NCBI GenBank assembly: GCA_949358305.1 | Contig: OX442314.1 | Location: 30,365,118-30,429,117, forward strand | Reading direction: 5' to 3' | Length of the DNA: 64,000 bases | Origin: Strigamia acuminata | Taxonomy: Eukaryota; Arthropoda; Chilopoda; Geophilomorpha; Linotaeniidae | Shown: piece after piece, positions 32,964-45,700 of the stretch | Numbering within the stretch: the stretch's first letter is position 1 | Layout of the letters: every line of letters starts with the position of its first letter | Notes under the pieces: model-generated | Seen by the model: only the letters and a program-made list of their open reading frames with translations | Told to the model about the DNA's origin: nothing | The model's database searches: none | Program-made: the position numbers and the translations under genes

Positions 32964-35900
32964 ATGGACGAGGAAGAGAACGACGTGCTTGCCATCGAGC
33001 ACGAGGACGAGAACTGGGACCACGATGTGAACCAAGTGCCACCCGATCAGGTAGAAGTCGGCCTCGGCGCATGAGAATTATTTCCATGCTGCTGAAGAAG
33101 AAATTTTGTTGACTAATACCTGACATGAGTGCTTTGCACTCGCAATAGCGTTTAATTAATTATTAACCGCGATCGCTCACACGATCGTATTTTTTCTTGT
33201 TAATTTGTTTTCGGGATGCGATCGCAGACATCACGTCGCCTCGCGTCTCGAAAATTCCTCATGACATGAGTCACGAGCGAGACAATGGGCTCGAGCCATA
33301 AATAATTTTATGACAAGGGGAGAATATTCTGTAAAAGAATATTTTTCTCCACAAGTAATTTGACGCATCAAATTGATGCAACTTAACATTCGTACGATGA
33401 ATTTTTCGATGTGTTAGATAAATTTAATTTGACTTTAATTTTTCTTTAAAAATTAGACAAAGTCCGACTTCGGAATAATTCTTTATTAGGTTTATTTGTT
33501 TAATACAATTTCGACAAGCACATTTATTGTGCAAGTTTAGTAATAATTTACACCCGACGAATTCTTTTTACGAATGACTGATAATTATTAATTTAATTAT
33601 TAGTAATGTTCTAATTAACGTTAGAATTAATTTTAAGTAAAATCTGATGATAAAAATCCGGATTAAAGGCTCGATTCCGTCTCGCTGTGCGTTTTGGACG
33701 TGAGACAGATTTTTACGTGATGACTTCTCTTTTTCTATCCGACGAGGGACAATTCGTCCTACGTTCGCACCGATAGACAGGAATCGGTCTCGACGGGCGG
33801 TTGCACGTATCAGCAACGTCCCTCGAAACCAACCATTTATCTACGTATTTAAATATTAACTTTTTATTAATTGTTTATTTCTCCATCCTTCCAGATGGCA
33901 TTACGTAGAACATGGGGACCATTAGACCCCGCTTGCATCACTCGTGGCGGGATATTTCGAGGCGCGCTGCCCGATTTTTACCGACGATGTTTCGGCGAAG
34001 ACGCCGATCCTTGGCGCCTGCGAATACTACATTCCCGATGCATCGCCCGACGTTGGGTACGAGACTGCACGCTCCTGGATACGTTCCCGGAGAGAATGCG
34101 CGAAGGCATCGCCACAGAGTTAGCTCGTGACGATGATCCGAAATCGCCAATTTTTCACCCCGGATTGTCAAGTCAGTACACTGGCAACCCGGCGGAGGAA
34201 CACGTGCTGCATGCGTGGCGAGCAGCCGAGACAGAAGAGGCCCGTGAGGCCATCTATCAGCACTATAGACAACAGCTGGTGGATACCGCTGCGGCAGTGG
34301 CCGAGCGCATCCTCCAAAACGAGGGGATGACCGCGGATGATATTCATCTGTGGTTTGAGAGGCTGCGATTGGGGGAGAGTACGCCCCAGTGGAGACCTCG
34401 GATGGGAATATTAACGTCCCAGGCCGAGATGTGGCAGCTCCACTACCTGGGGATTTTGGGGCCCAAGAGCAGCTACCCGCGGAAGCGCAAGCGCTCCAAA
34501 GGCGCCGGGAACAGCCAGTCGCGTTCCCCGGTGACAACCAAGAAGCAGCGTGTCGCTCAAAACACGACTGAAAGCAACGAAGCCGGGCCATCCACTAGTA
34601 CAGTGCGTGACCCTTCGCAGTATTCCCGACCGCGAATTTTCGTAAACCGTCAGATTAAAGACGGTAAGGAGTACAAAGAGGTCTGGATGTCTGGTGACGA
34701 AGAGCGCGTCTCTCGTCCCAGCACTTCTAGACGTCCGCTGACTCATCGCGAGCAGCGGAAAAAAGATCGCAAGGAGCGATACTTCGCGAGATGCGAAGCG
34801 CGGGGCCGTCCCATCCCCGAACCCGCCTACGTCTCCAAGAGAGCGGGTCGACGAGGTGGTAGCCAGTCAGGTGAGCGAAACGTCCCAGCGGCAGATACGC
34901 GGGACCTTCGCGAGATTCTGACGCAGATGAAGCGGACGAAACTGACACGTTTCGATCCCGCGATGAAACACGCCAGGAAGATGGGTGTTGTCACCAACGG
35001 AAAGGTGACCCCACACGAGGTGGCAAGGTGGCTCGCAGACTACATAAATTCGCAACCACGACCCGATGGCATGCCAACCGCCATCGTGCAGCCCTCAGGC
35101 TCCGAACAACCTCTCCCGGCGCCCCAAGTTGCAATGACTGGGGTGTAGACGACGGAGACGCCACCACCGCCGACGCAGCCGCCACCACCGCTGCCGGCGC
35201 CGACGCTGCCGACCAAGACGCAGCCGCCTCCGGACCTGCCGCCACCGTCGTTGTTGAATTCGAGCGATCCGCCGGATTTACGCACCGACCGCTCAGTCCC
35301 TCTCCCCGTTGGACAGAGCATTACGCAGGAATGTCGAGCCAATTTGACCGGCATTTACAGGCCGAGCCGACCCCGACCCGGTTCCTCGGCCCTGTTTTTC
35401 GAGAGGCGAGACGAAGAAGCGCGACTCGCGAGAGAAGCCGCCAACCCGACTATCTCCGAGCTCTCAGCGTTTCGCTTCGTGATGGAAGACCCAAGAGTCT
35501 CCGCGCCCGCCTTGCGAGGTGTGGATCAGGCCCAGCAATATTTCATCGAATGGGCAACGGCGATGATGAGTAAGCTCTCGTGTGCCTTCACTGCGGATTC
35601 GGAGCGATCGAATCCAGTGAATCGTCGCAGCCTACAGCTATCATTGACCAAGGTCATGATGCAGCTGCTAACCCCAGCACTCTTCGGAGAAGGGCGTCAG
35701 GCGATGGCCGCATGGTCTGTCGTGGACAGAGAGGGTGTACAGGTTCCCCGTGCACTCCTCGCAGAGTGGAGTTCCATTCTGCCCGACCCTGTGTTGACTC
35801 GGTACGAGCTAACCAGGGATGTGGTAAACCCCGAATTTGAGGGGTACAAGTTGCGGAGCACAGCGTTTCGGTACACCTCCGCCACCTGGACAGCGGCGCC

Positions 35901-36660
35901 TACCCAACAACTGCGCGCCATGACCATCCAGACGGAAGAATCGGCAGAGGATGTGGAGATGGTGATCTCGCCGACGAGCGGAGTTCCGATTCCGCCACCG
36001 ATGCCTGCGGAGATGTCCCCGCAAGGACCCGCCCTGTACGAAGTGGCGGGTAGACCAAAGCGCCTGCTGTGCCGAACACCACCTGTCAGATCCGTCGAGC
36101 AAACGAAGCCGACACCGCCCGTGACTCCACCGGCGCAAGCGGCGACAACGACACAAGCCGTGATTCCCGCGGCCACCCAGAAGCCAAAGCCGGCACCGCC
36201 TCCACCAGACTATTACGGGCGAATCATCGAAGAGTTTCCCCATCTTTCGATGACGACGGCGACCAGGAGGTTTATCCTCGCGCAGCGGGACAAAGGCAAA
36301 TCGGTCTTCATCTGGCTTCACAACCAGATCCGGAAGACTAAGGACCTCATCTTCCACCAGAGGTTGCTGAGAGCCCACCGTGCACCAGTGACGCCAGCGG
36401 AAGCCAATGCCATCCGGCATACGAACACCGGCTTCTCCGCCTACATCCCGAGCGTTTGGTTGCACGAAAGGACGCGTGCCCCGCATGAGCCAGTTGACGG
36501 CCATGCATTATGCTTCATTACGGAGCATGAGGACCCCCGCGATCGGTCCTCGGCGCTAGTAGGCGATCTACCCGCGCCACCCGGCACTCAACCGCCTGTC
36601 CCTGGAGTGAGTTACGCCCAGGTGACGGACTCAGTGTCGGGTCCCCCAGGAAAGAAGTGA
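32964..36660 (+). CDS. ORF3 of outer element, unknown function, spliced start and one in-frame TAG
   Basis: Proposed exon 1 at 32964-33050 (29 acidic residues from MDEEENDV, donor GTAGAA at 33051), joined in phase 0 to exon 2 from 33895 (acceptor ttccag at 33889-33894, then ATGGCATTACG). Exon 2 runs to a TAG at 35146-35148, and the same frame then stays open with a long Pro-rich linker to a second stop at 36658-36660. The first half is basic with a nuclear-localisation-like PRKRKRSK; the second half has a helical region and further Pro-rich linkers. No signal peptide or membrane segment, no similarity I recognise. It occupies the place of env. The TAG may be a mutation or a readthrough codon; the shorter product alone is 454 residues with exon 1. 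Confidence 0.6.
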
Positions 36661-36684
36661 TCGCTCAGCCCCACGGTCTGAGCT

Positions 36685-36696
36685 CGGAGGGGGACG
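36685..36696 (+). promoter_or_regulatory. Polypurine tract of outer element
   Basis: CGGAGGGGGACG directly before the 3' LTR, the expected place and composition of the plus-strand primer. Confidence 0.75.
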
Positions 36697-37690
36697 TGTG
36701 GTGACCCGACTGGACCGGGGTCAACGAAGAGTTTCTCTCGTGACCTCGTTTCGGGTGTAGGGGGAGTCGCAAGCGCGTCTCCCTTCCCTCAGTGCATTGA
36801 CATCTAGTCAATGGACAGGCGTCTGCCCTGAGGGAGTGGGGATGGCTCGTCCACCCCACCATTGGGTGATTCCGGTCACCTGTCAACCCCGCTTTGTGCA
36901 AAAGAATGTGCCTTGCACTGAGCGGGCAGAACCAACACAACCATCAAACAAGAAACACACGAGAAATCTACCGTCCTACCGATCAGGCCTAAGTCAAGCA
37001 CTAGGAGTGACCAGGGACAAAGGATATATTCTTCGTGAGTACATTTGATTCGTGTTAACCTCCGCAGAGTAACCTGCGTGATAAGATTACCGCGCTGTTT
37101 TAGCACACCCGCTAGAAACAGCAAACACCACTCCAGTTTAGCGAGTTGTGCAGACAAACGGTCGCACAAGCCTAAACTGCAGTAAAACCACGACGAGCGT
37201 TCCCGCCGCTGTGTGACCGCCGGGAGCCAGAAGAGTCCGCCGCTGTGTGATCGCCGGACACCTACAAAAAACCCTAAACCTAGACAACAGACCAGAAGTA
37301 AGACCTTTTAGGCATTCACTCGCGCCCGACCAGCGTGAGCCCGAAGGACCGAACGAGAAACGTGAGACGAGGACGCCATTCATTGCCACGCCGGCCCAAG
37401 ACGACACCACGTTGCCACGCGGACGCCATCTTGGATCCAGAGCGCCAACAAAGGACGACCTCGACCAGTTTCCCGCCAACTTCACACATCTTACCTTTTA
37501 CCTTTATTCCCTTACATATTTTATCCCTTTTACCTGTAAATTCCCATATAATAAATACATTTATTATATTTACCATTTTACATTGTTTGCCGTTTCACAT
37601 TATTTGGGTAACCGCTTGAGTAAAGCGGTATTGCGAGATTAGAGAGTGACTCATACCACGAGTTAGCGACAGTTAGAGTTGAGCGCGACA
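36697..37690 (+). repeat. 3' LTR of outer element
   Basis: Matches 9470-10463 at offset 27227 apart from one base (A at 36903, G at 9676). Followed by the duplicated AGGT. Confidence 0.95.
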
Positions 37691-39285
37691 AGGTAACCAC
37701 TGCCAGACGGCAACCCATTGAAAAGATGGCAGCGTTTGAGAGACAAAATGGAATGAGACAGAATAGGATGTATTCGCTGACGCTGCGTTTTGGGCTTGAA
37801 AAGTAAATATGCTTTAAGATGCTGTATTTGAGCTGATGAAATGGATGTTACATAAATAAACTTTTATTTTATTGCAGTGTATTACAACTATGGGTAATTG
37901 CTCTTAATTTGCTTCCCCACTGTAATTTTTTTTTTATATTTGAAACCGGGTTGGTACTAAAATGATTGTTAATTGTGAATAAATTAATCGTCAAGTTATT
38001 CATACAGGTATTTGATGAATCAAAATCGAGACTTGCAACTGCTTGCAACAAATTATTGATGCCAATTAGCATATATTACCACTCAATGCAAATTAAGTTT
38101 TATAATTAACCAGTTAAAACATATGGCACAATTTGCAAAGTGTTAACCATAACAAAACAATAACAATATTTAAAAAAAATTAAAAATACACATTTATATT
38201 GTATATATTTATATTTATATATATAATTTTATACATTCTAAAATTCTTCACAATTCTTCACCGTGAAACTTTCTTTTCTGCTGGTTCTTTTCTGTTATCT
38301 CTGCAATATATTAAAAAAACAAGAAATTAATGTAAATTAATATTTATTTTCTAAAAAAAACAATAAACAATTTGGTTAAAACTTAATTTTTGTACAGTGA
38401 TAGAGAAATTAACACATATTACCAGTTACTACCCATTCGGTTGTTTATTACCGGTTGAAATAGGACTGGTCTGTAAGTTTTGTTAGGAGAGAAAGGCCGT
38501 AGAAAGCTAATAGAAAAGCATAAAATATCTTAAAATGACTAAATGCAAATGACTTAAAACTAATTGTTTAAAATGTGTTTATTATTACAATTAGATGCAC
38601 ATTTTTTTTTGTTCAAACTTCATGCCACAGTATTTATTCTACACAAGTGAAATGAATGAAAATGAGAAATTAATATTTATGGCTGCATTTGTTTGCCACC
38701 TAGTGACAGTTTTTGTTATTAAAGTGTTATTTGCCAATCTGTGTTACAGTATAGAAATGTGCTGCTGTGTTGAGCAAGGTTTTTCGAGTGACAACCACAG
38801 TTTGCACCCAGTATATTGATGTTAAATTCAAACTGCGCATCCATTCTGTGCACAGGATTCCCATAGACACCTGCATCACCACAGCACCACATGTCTGTAT
38901 TATTTAAGATTTTTAGGAAATTGGAATTAAAATGATTTTATCCTAATCTTGCATTACCTGAAAGGTTCCTTTTTCCAAAATGGTGTATATTTCTGCTGAA
39001 CCTGTATTAAACATAAAGGTTTGCTTCAATATTGTTACCACAGAGTATATGCATTCTGTATTTTCTACATTACCTCCATATTTAATGCCATGTTTGATCT
39101 TGGTGAATTAAAAACTTCATCACTGCCATTGCTTTTGTTATCCCTTTCAGTGCCCTCAGTTGAAACCCTCGAGTCTGTTGATTTCATTGTGTGATTTCCT
39201 TGTTTTCCGCTTGACTCATCTAGAAATAAGTCAAAGAAACACGGCCTTAAGTATCAAACACTTGAAAAGTTATTGTCCCACTGAA
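37691..39285. other. Flank between retroelement and minus-strand gene; probable 3' UTR
   Basis: AT-rich, no coding region I can support. The part nearest 39285 is probably the 3' UTR of the minus-strand gene; several reverse-strand AATAAA sites occur (for example near 38620). Confidence 0.4.
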
Positions 39286-42200
39286 CTAAATCTCACTTGC
39301 AGTAAAGCTGCCCTCTTTTCCAGCATTTTCTCTCATTCTTATATACACATCATTGCTGCCTTCAATTTCCAAGTGGGCATTTGGAGAGCGAGAAGCCACA
39401 ATGATCTGATTGCTGTGATCATGAATTGCAGATTTAGCCGTTCCGTCCTGTTGAGCAGACGGAGATGGAGCACCTTCGGGTTCCTGCCGCGACGCTTTAT
39501 GGTGTTCTTCTAATTTCTGTTGTCGTCTCATCCATTTACTAATTCCACCGAAGAGGCCAGAATCTTGCTTCTTCTCAACAAGAGGTTTCTGATACAATTC
39601 TTCTGTTGACAAATACAATTGAGTAGGAGACATCAACACTGGAGGTGGGCTTTCGCATCCTTCGATGCCGTAGTCTCTTTTATCCATGTTTGGCGAGCTA
39701 TTGGATAGCAGTTTAAGCTGAAGACATATACTGGCCTTCTCTCGCTCCCGCTTCTTCTGGAACTCTTCTTCGACTTGGTTCACCAACAATTTCTCCTTTT
39801 CTCGGTGTTTTTCGCTCTGCTCTGCCATTTGGGATAGTTGCTGTTCAATTCGTCTTCGTTCTTGCTGCCTCACTGTACTTTGGAATGTGAATTTCTTCGG
39901 CTTCTTAGAATTGTAACCTACGTATACAACATTTCCATACTCTTCGCTATCCGTCGGAGAACCATTGCCCAGGATGATTTTCTTTGCGTCGTATTCCGGC
40001 AGATAAATGATGTGTTCGGTTGGCGAATACTTCATAAACAAATCATCCTTTGTTCTGTTTTTCTTCAATGATTGTGTCTTTTCATGATGGTTTATGTGGA
40101 GAGAATCCAAACTCATGACACGATTTTGCAAGCCGGTTTGTGCAGATGAGGTTGGAATGGGACCTGACCCTATACGCCGCATTACAATATTCGTGGAGCG
40201 AAGAACTTCACCGTTCGCTTTCTCCTTCGCGTGTTTTTCGCCTTCGTCTCCATTATGCAAGGAATTTGGTAAGCTTCGGCTAAAGGACCAGTTTTCATCA
40301 ATCTCTCCTTGCTCTTCCGGCATCACTCCGGAAGACGAGCGTTTCAGTTTTCGGACACTGGTGAACGTGATTGATGCATTTGAATCCGTTGGCTTTATCC
40401 ACATTTTTTTGGCACCTTTCGATCCTCTCTTTTCGTCTTCAGTGGATGTTCTGGAGGAAAACATGTGTTTAATGGACATCAATTTTGGTTGGACACTAAT
40501 CATTTGTGGGGTTGTGCCATTTGCCGCTATTGGATGTTCATTGCTGCCTCCGTCAAAGTCACTGGTCAGATCCTCTTCAGGAGTCCAAGTACTTCTTTTC
40601 TTCTGTGGTTTGGGATTATTTTCTTTAAATGTCGACTCTGGATTGGAAATCTGTGCATATCCAGAATGAGGTGGCGAGTTGTGTTTTCCTTGATCATTAA
40701 GTTTATCTGGGGCAGTGACCAAATCAAAGTCATTTGCAAGACCTGGACTGCCTGCATCTTGGGAAATGCCGGAATCGGCTGATCTCTCATTTCCTACTCT
40801 GGGAGGAGCCACTGGCCTTGTTATTCGTCGAATGGAATCCTCTTGTATATCGCCTTCACTGGCCATATTTGTCGCCTGTTGGGCATGGGCATTAGCAATG
40901 TGCTCCAGATTAAGGGATCTCCAGGCCTGTGTTGGGGAAAATCTGGGTAATGCTGGCACCCTTTTAGGTAATGTTGGGCGTAAATGCATGTTGATATCTT
41001 CTTCATCACTGTTTTCAATGTGGAGTTCCAGAGTTGTCTTTAGATTTGTGATCTGTGGCTCTAATTCATAGCGGTACCGCTTATCTTCGAACGCATAGGA
41101 ATTTCTTTGCCGGCTGTTTGACATATTTTTCTTGAGATTGTCTTGGTTTAATTCTTCTTGCTTGGAAATCATTCCATTGTGGTTTACATCAGGGATTCTG
41201 TTTTCAGCATGTTGTTGCTGAGGTTGTGGAGATAGAGGCACTTTTCTATTATGTACATCTTGGTTTAGCGGCAATCGGTTTTTTTCCGAATGCCAACTTC
41301 CGCTGTGGATATTTCGAGATAAACTTGATCCACTCCTTTGTGCAACTAGTTCTCTCTTTGTGTGATGTATTGGCGAATTTGATTCCAGTCTACCATCACC
41401 TTCTCCAAAGTAATACAGCTTTGGACTGGAGTCTTTTCTGTGGAGCAACATTTCAGTTTTTGTTATAGGACTACCTATTCGACCTGTGCTTGTCGATGAA
41501 GTTCTTTCTATTGGTAATTTAGAATCTATGGGATAACCCCATTTGTCGTCCGAAGGTTTACGTGGCGGCATTTGGCGAAGCAGACTGTTTGCCGAATGAG
41601 CAGACTGCCGACTACAAGGTCTTATAATTTCTTCGTGATGTCTTTCATTGGTTAATTTTGAATCTACGTGATATCCCCATTTATCATCGGGATGCTTGCG
41701 GGATTGCTTTTGCCATAGAAGACTGTTTGCTGAATGCGTTGATTGGCGACTACCTGGTCTTAAGATGTCTTCATGTCTTTCTAATAATCTCCTGTCATTT
41801 ACATTATCATGGCTGCTTCGTAACCTGCGGTGTAGGTCCAATTTGTTTGGTTCAATCATACAGTTGTTGAGACTTTCTAAAGATTGCCGGAGTTTAGCGT
41901 TTAGCGGTATCTCGGGATTCATCGCTGTTTGAAGGCTATCCATTGATTTTGCCCTAAATCTCTTTTCGTTCATTTGTCTATCTATGGAACCGGCGTATCG
42001 ATGTCTATCGGGTATTAATTTATGATGAGGTTTATTATTTCTAGGTTCAGTATTTTTATAAAACTTCCATTCTTGAGTCGACGGACCATTCTTTTGCATT
42101 TCTTGTTTCAGGTCTCTGTGTTCCAATATCCGCTCCATGGATCCTGTGGCTCGCATTTGTGAAGGCACTCCTATGCACCATGTTTCTTGTCGTTGTTCCC

Positions 42201-42768
42201 AAGGATGAATTTTTACAATTGTTCCTGTGATAGGATCTTTGAAAGAACTGGCTCTGCTAACTGCCGGTTCACTCGATGTCGGATATGCCATTGGAGGCGG
42301 AGGTGCCTTGGATTTTTTAAAAAGTTTTCTATGTGCAGAACTGGTATTAGTTTCATGATTACCATCATAAAATTGTTTTGACTTTGCCAAATCTGGATTA
42401 CTATAATATCTGGAGTTAGTTTGTTCCATGCGTAGGTTTATAGCTTCTACGTGGGTTCTTCGGGTTTCGATAACCCGAAGAAGCTCCGCTTCATTTGCCG
42501 ATGGGATTTTGACAATTGGAGCTTTTCCGCTTATAGTTCCTCCATTTTGCAATATGTTGCCATTGTCGGTGATTTTTAATTTCTGTCCGGGTATCCTTTC
42601 CGGAAGGACTTTGTATTCTGGATTGTAGATGCCCGGTTCAAGATGGGATGATGGAGGTGGTCCTGGTGGATAGTGAATTTGGCCATTACGGATTTCCCGA
42701 TGGAATGCCGGATGATATGGCTGATGAGAATGCGTGTTGTTGGCTTGCGAAGAATTTGAATTTCCCAT
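39286..42768 (-). CDS. Large, mostly disordered, putatively N-myristoylated protein (unrecognised)
   Basis: Single-exon ORF of 1160 residues. The start MGNSNSSQ fits the N-myristoylation signal (Gly2, Ser at position 6-7), suggesting membrane or cortex attachment. Residues 30-160 hold short Pro-rich patches (PPGPPPS, KAPPPP). Residues about 337-380 and 382-425 are a tandem repeat with SRQSxHSANSLL and DDKWGY in both. Residues about 965-1015 form a charged coiled coil (QQERRRIEQQL ... EEEFQKKREREK). Most of the rest is Ser/Asn/Pro-rich and likely disordered. An acceptor (cttacag) about 45 bases upstream of the ATG on the minus strand (near 42810) points to a 5' UTR intron. Strong codon structure over 3.4 kb makes it a real gene; I do not recognise the family. 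A scaffold role at the cell cortex is only a guess. Confidence 0.8.
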   Translation of the reverse strand: MGNSNSSQANNTHSHQPYHPAFHREIRNGQIHYPPGPPPSSHLEPGIYNPEYKVLPERIPGQKLKITDNGNILQNGGTISGKAPIVKIPSANEAELLRVIETRRTHVEAINLRMEQTNSRYYSNPDLAKSKQFYDGNHETNTSSAHRKLFKKSKAPPPPMAYPTSSEPAVSRASSFKDPITGTIVKIHPWEQRQETWCIGVPSQMRATGSMERILEHRDLKQEMQKNGPSTQEWKFYKNTEPRNNKPHHKLIPDRHRYAGSIDRQMNEKRFRAKSMDSLQTAMNPEIPLNAKLRQSLESLNNCMIEPNKLDLHRRLRSSHDNVNDRRLLERHEDILRPGSRQSTHSANSLLWQKQSRKHPDDKWGYHVDSKLTNERHHEEIIRPCSRQSAHSANSLLRQMPPRKPSDDKWGYPIDSKLPIERTSSTSTGRIGSPITKTEMLLHRKDSSPKLYYFGEGDGRLESNSPIHHTKRELVAQRSGSSLSRNIHSGSWHSEKNRLPLNQDVHNRKVPLSPQPQQQHAENRIPDVNHNGMISKQEELNQDNLKKNMSNSRQRNSYAFEDKRYRYELEPQITNLKTTLELHIENSDEEDINMHLRPTLPKRVPALPRFSPTQAWRSLNLEHIANAHAQQATNMASEGDIQEDSIRRITRPVAPPRVGNERSADSGISQDAGSPGLANDFDLVTAPDKLNDQGKHNSPPHSGYAQISNPESTFKENNPKPQKKRSTWTPEEDLTSDFDGGSNEHPIAANGTTPQMISVQPKLMSIKHMFSSRTSTEDEKRGSKGAKKMWIKPTDSNASITFTSVRKLKRSSSGVMPEEQGEIDENWSFSRSLPNSLHNGDEGEKHAKEKANGEVLRSTNIVMRRIGSGPIPTSSAQTGLQNRVMSLDSLHINHHEKTQSLKKNRTKDDLFMKYSPTEHIIYLPEYDAKKIILGNGSPTDSEEYGNVVYVGYNSKKPKKFTFQSTVRQQERRRIEQQLSQMAEQSEKHREKEKLLVNQVEEEFQKKREREKASICLQLKLLSNSSPNMDKRDYGIEGCESPPPVLMSPTQLYLSTEELYQKPLVEKKQDSGLFGGISKWMRRQQKLEEHHKASRQEPEGAPSPSAQQDGTAKSAIHDHSNQIIVASRSPNAHLEIEGSNDVYIRMRENAGKEGSFTASEI

Positions 42769-45700
42769 TATCGGTCACTGATGTCAGTTGAACATCGCCT
42801 TAAGTATCTGTAAGGACAAGAATTTTTTTTTAAATATATAGTCAGTCTAATCCTTTTAAGTTGAAGCAAATGTTTGTTCCACCCATTCCTCAAGGATGGT
42901 ATTTTAGAATCAGGACAACCCTGTAGTTGCTGTCCCACCTTCAAATAAATATTTCCATCTACCACACAGCAATTTCCTACAATAACAATGAAACATATTT
43001 ATATAAAAAAAAATTAATTTCAGCCAATCCATGAGCAATTCTTGAGCTGGCCTTTGTCATTTGCACAAAACCTGTCAACAGAACATGAAAACATATGAAA
43101 TAAATAACAAATTAGTATTTGTACTAAGAGAAAGACATGATAGATGCCAATCTAAGGTCAACAACACTCGACACTCCACGCTTTGTAAGGCAAGGAAAAC
43201 ATTATGAATTCATCCTACTGTGAGTTGGAGTTATGCTTATAAATGGGCAGGCTTAATTAAAGTGTGGAATGCTATCCGGAAATACGCTGCCTACTATGTG
43301 GAATACAGTTGTAACTTATATCCGGAATTTAATGAGCTCTTAGTGAAATTCAACTGAATTGGATTGTCTTTGGTTTGATCTGTGTCAATAATATTTAAAG
43401 CTTTTTGTTTAAAACTGTAGCAATTACTTGTGGAATTTAAGCTTTTGTTCCACAGCCTGCAAGTCTGCTATAAATATTTTATTACACAGAGGAAGTTTCA
43501 AGGTTTTAATTTTATTATTGTATCCCCAATTTTTAATTAGTTTTGGTATTTTAATACCACAAGTTTTATCTGTGTATACTGTAGAATAAGAATATTAGAA
43601 TAAGGTAAAGATTGTTTTGTTTAAAAAGAATTATATAGAAGGATTTGAGATGTATAAAATATATCTAGAGACAGAAGAAACTTCTTATCTCTGGATCTGA
43701 GATGAATGATAATTCTTGTGCTTTCCTCATTGATGGGAGAATGCAGCATACACAAAATGGCATACTTCACACAGACAACAGTGCAAACAGAAAAATAAAG
43801 AAAAATAAAGGTTACCTTTAAGGTTTAAATGCCCCCAACTAATCTTTAATGTTCCCAAACTAGTTGTACAGAAACCAGAAAATCTCTTTATGGTCAATCA
43901 AATTGAAATTAAAAAAATAAAATAAAACAAAAACGTTTAATTAAACCTTTTAACTATATCTGTTGAAAAAAAATGCTAAATTGATTTGCAAAGGAAGTAA
44001 TAAAAGCACTTAACCCTTCATTTATAAAACACTCATTTGAAAAACTTCAATTTGAAATGTAATTAGAAACACTATCTTCATCTGCCCCTTTCCACTGTTT
44101 TTGACCTTGAATTTTTTCTTTTACTTGCCAAAAGGTAATGAGGCAAACCTTCATAAAGTTTAACTTTGTAAACAAATCCAACAAATCTCATTACAATCAA
44201 ACAAAATCAACAACTCAACTGTGATTCACTTTTTTAAACCTACAACAAATGAAAACACAGTTTATATCATAAAATTAAAAAAAATTAAAAATATTTTTAA
44301 ACATTCTTTCAGCCAATAAAAACACTTTTGTGTGCCATTATTAATACTCACATGTTTTTGTAGGAATGAAATCATTGAGTCATCCAGTTGTAAACCTATT
44401 CCACTACATTTTGTATCCAAGTATAGATTGAGTTGTAATGTCTGAACTGAAACCTTATGTGGCTTGCACTGGAGGTACTAGCACTACCAACTTAGGAATG
44501 TGGCCTGAGGCCATGACCCAACCTGGGTTTACGTCATGAAAGCTTGAGGAAAAACACCTGGTTGATCTCATGCAAGAAAATAGGGGAAGAAGCTTAAACA
44601 TGAGTTGCAAGTGATTTTGCTTCTTGTTATTGAGATTGGGTGACAAATATTTGCCCATTAAACCATCATATGACAGTTTTTACACTTGGGATTTGTTCTG
44701 GCTTTAACTTGGACACAATTGTGCAGAAAATGGTAGAAGTGTGCAAAAGTGATTGGCTTCAGGCAGATTCCATCTTCTAGAAATTTTGTTTGACCTTCAG
44801 TGGACTAACATTCTTGAAATTGTGATTACATGAAGAAATGCTCCTCACTTTGCTGCAACAAAAAGTTTCTTTCTTTCTTTCTTCATTTTTATTATTTTAT
44901 TTTGGTATTGATGGAGTTAAATCTAAATGGGTCAAACTTTTACAATGAATATTGTGTGTGTACTACATTTTTTTAAAATCCTTTTTTAGGTGTTTGTGTT
45001 TTCATTAATTGTTGCACTGTTATGTAATGATACAATATAATTCAGAGCAGAGGAAGGAAGATATACACACCCTAGATGTGAGAAAGAAAAAAAAAACATT
45101 TATGCTTTTAAAAAAATGTCCTATTTCATAGATGTTGTGACCTATAAAAGTATTTGGCTCATTCATGTAACATGAACTTTTAGATATGTGTATACAGTTT
45201 TATCTTTGATGATTTATTCAAAGGCTGTATTTATTATCCCATAGATTATTGTAAATCCATTGATGAAATTAGGTATAATTGTACCTTTACACAGTGCACT
45301 ACTGTATTTCTGAACTTTATATATTATCTAGGCTAATTTTTAATATTTTTTGTTTGATCTTTTTTTAATGCTAAATTATTATCACAAATAATTTGCCTCA
45401 CTGTAGATATAAATTATTCCATTCATCAAATCTAATGTCATTATCGCCACATCTATAAAATGACATTTCTTGAATGCCCAGTTTACATCCAAATACCCTA
45501 GATCTAATCTTTTGCTGGATGTTTATTCTGTTTACCAAATTGCACTTAAGGTTTTCAGGTGAAGAACATCTTTAATCTAGATTCAGACATTAATTTGACA
45601 AATGACATCTAAGGTTATCTATGTAGACAAACTATAAAAAGTTTAAACTTACTAAATTTTGCAGTCCACTGTCTCAAACATGTCTATGGAGTGGTTAAGA

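Larger units (their letters stand above)
9470..37690 (+). mobile_element. Outer Ty3/gypsy LTR retrotransposon (interrupted by inner element)
   Basis: LTRs of 994 bases at 9470-10463 and 36697-37690, starting TG and ending CA. The target AGGT is duplicated at 9466-9469 and 37691-37694. Order is LTR, PBS, gag (split), pol, third ORF, polypurine tract, LTR, which is Ty3/gypsy. Removing the inner element (12054-26818 plus one CGCT) leaves about 13.4 kb. I saw one LTR difference (G at 9676, A at 36903), so the insertion is recent. No env-like signal peptide or transmembrane ORF was found. Confidence 0.93.

Noticed and set aside
33871-36660. Envelope gene in the outer element
   Set aside because: The ORF lies where env would be, but it has no signal peptide, no transmembrane segment, no furin site and a nuclear-localisation-like signal.
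39838-41071. Several plus-strand ORFs of 80-191 codons
   Set aside because: They are antisense shadows of the 1160-residue minus-strand gene.
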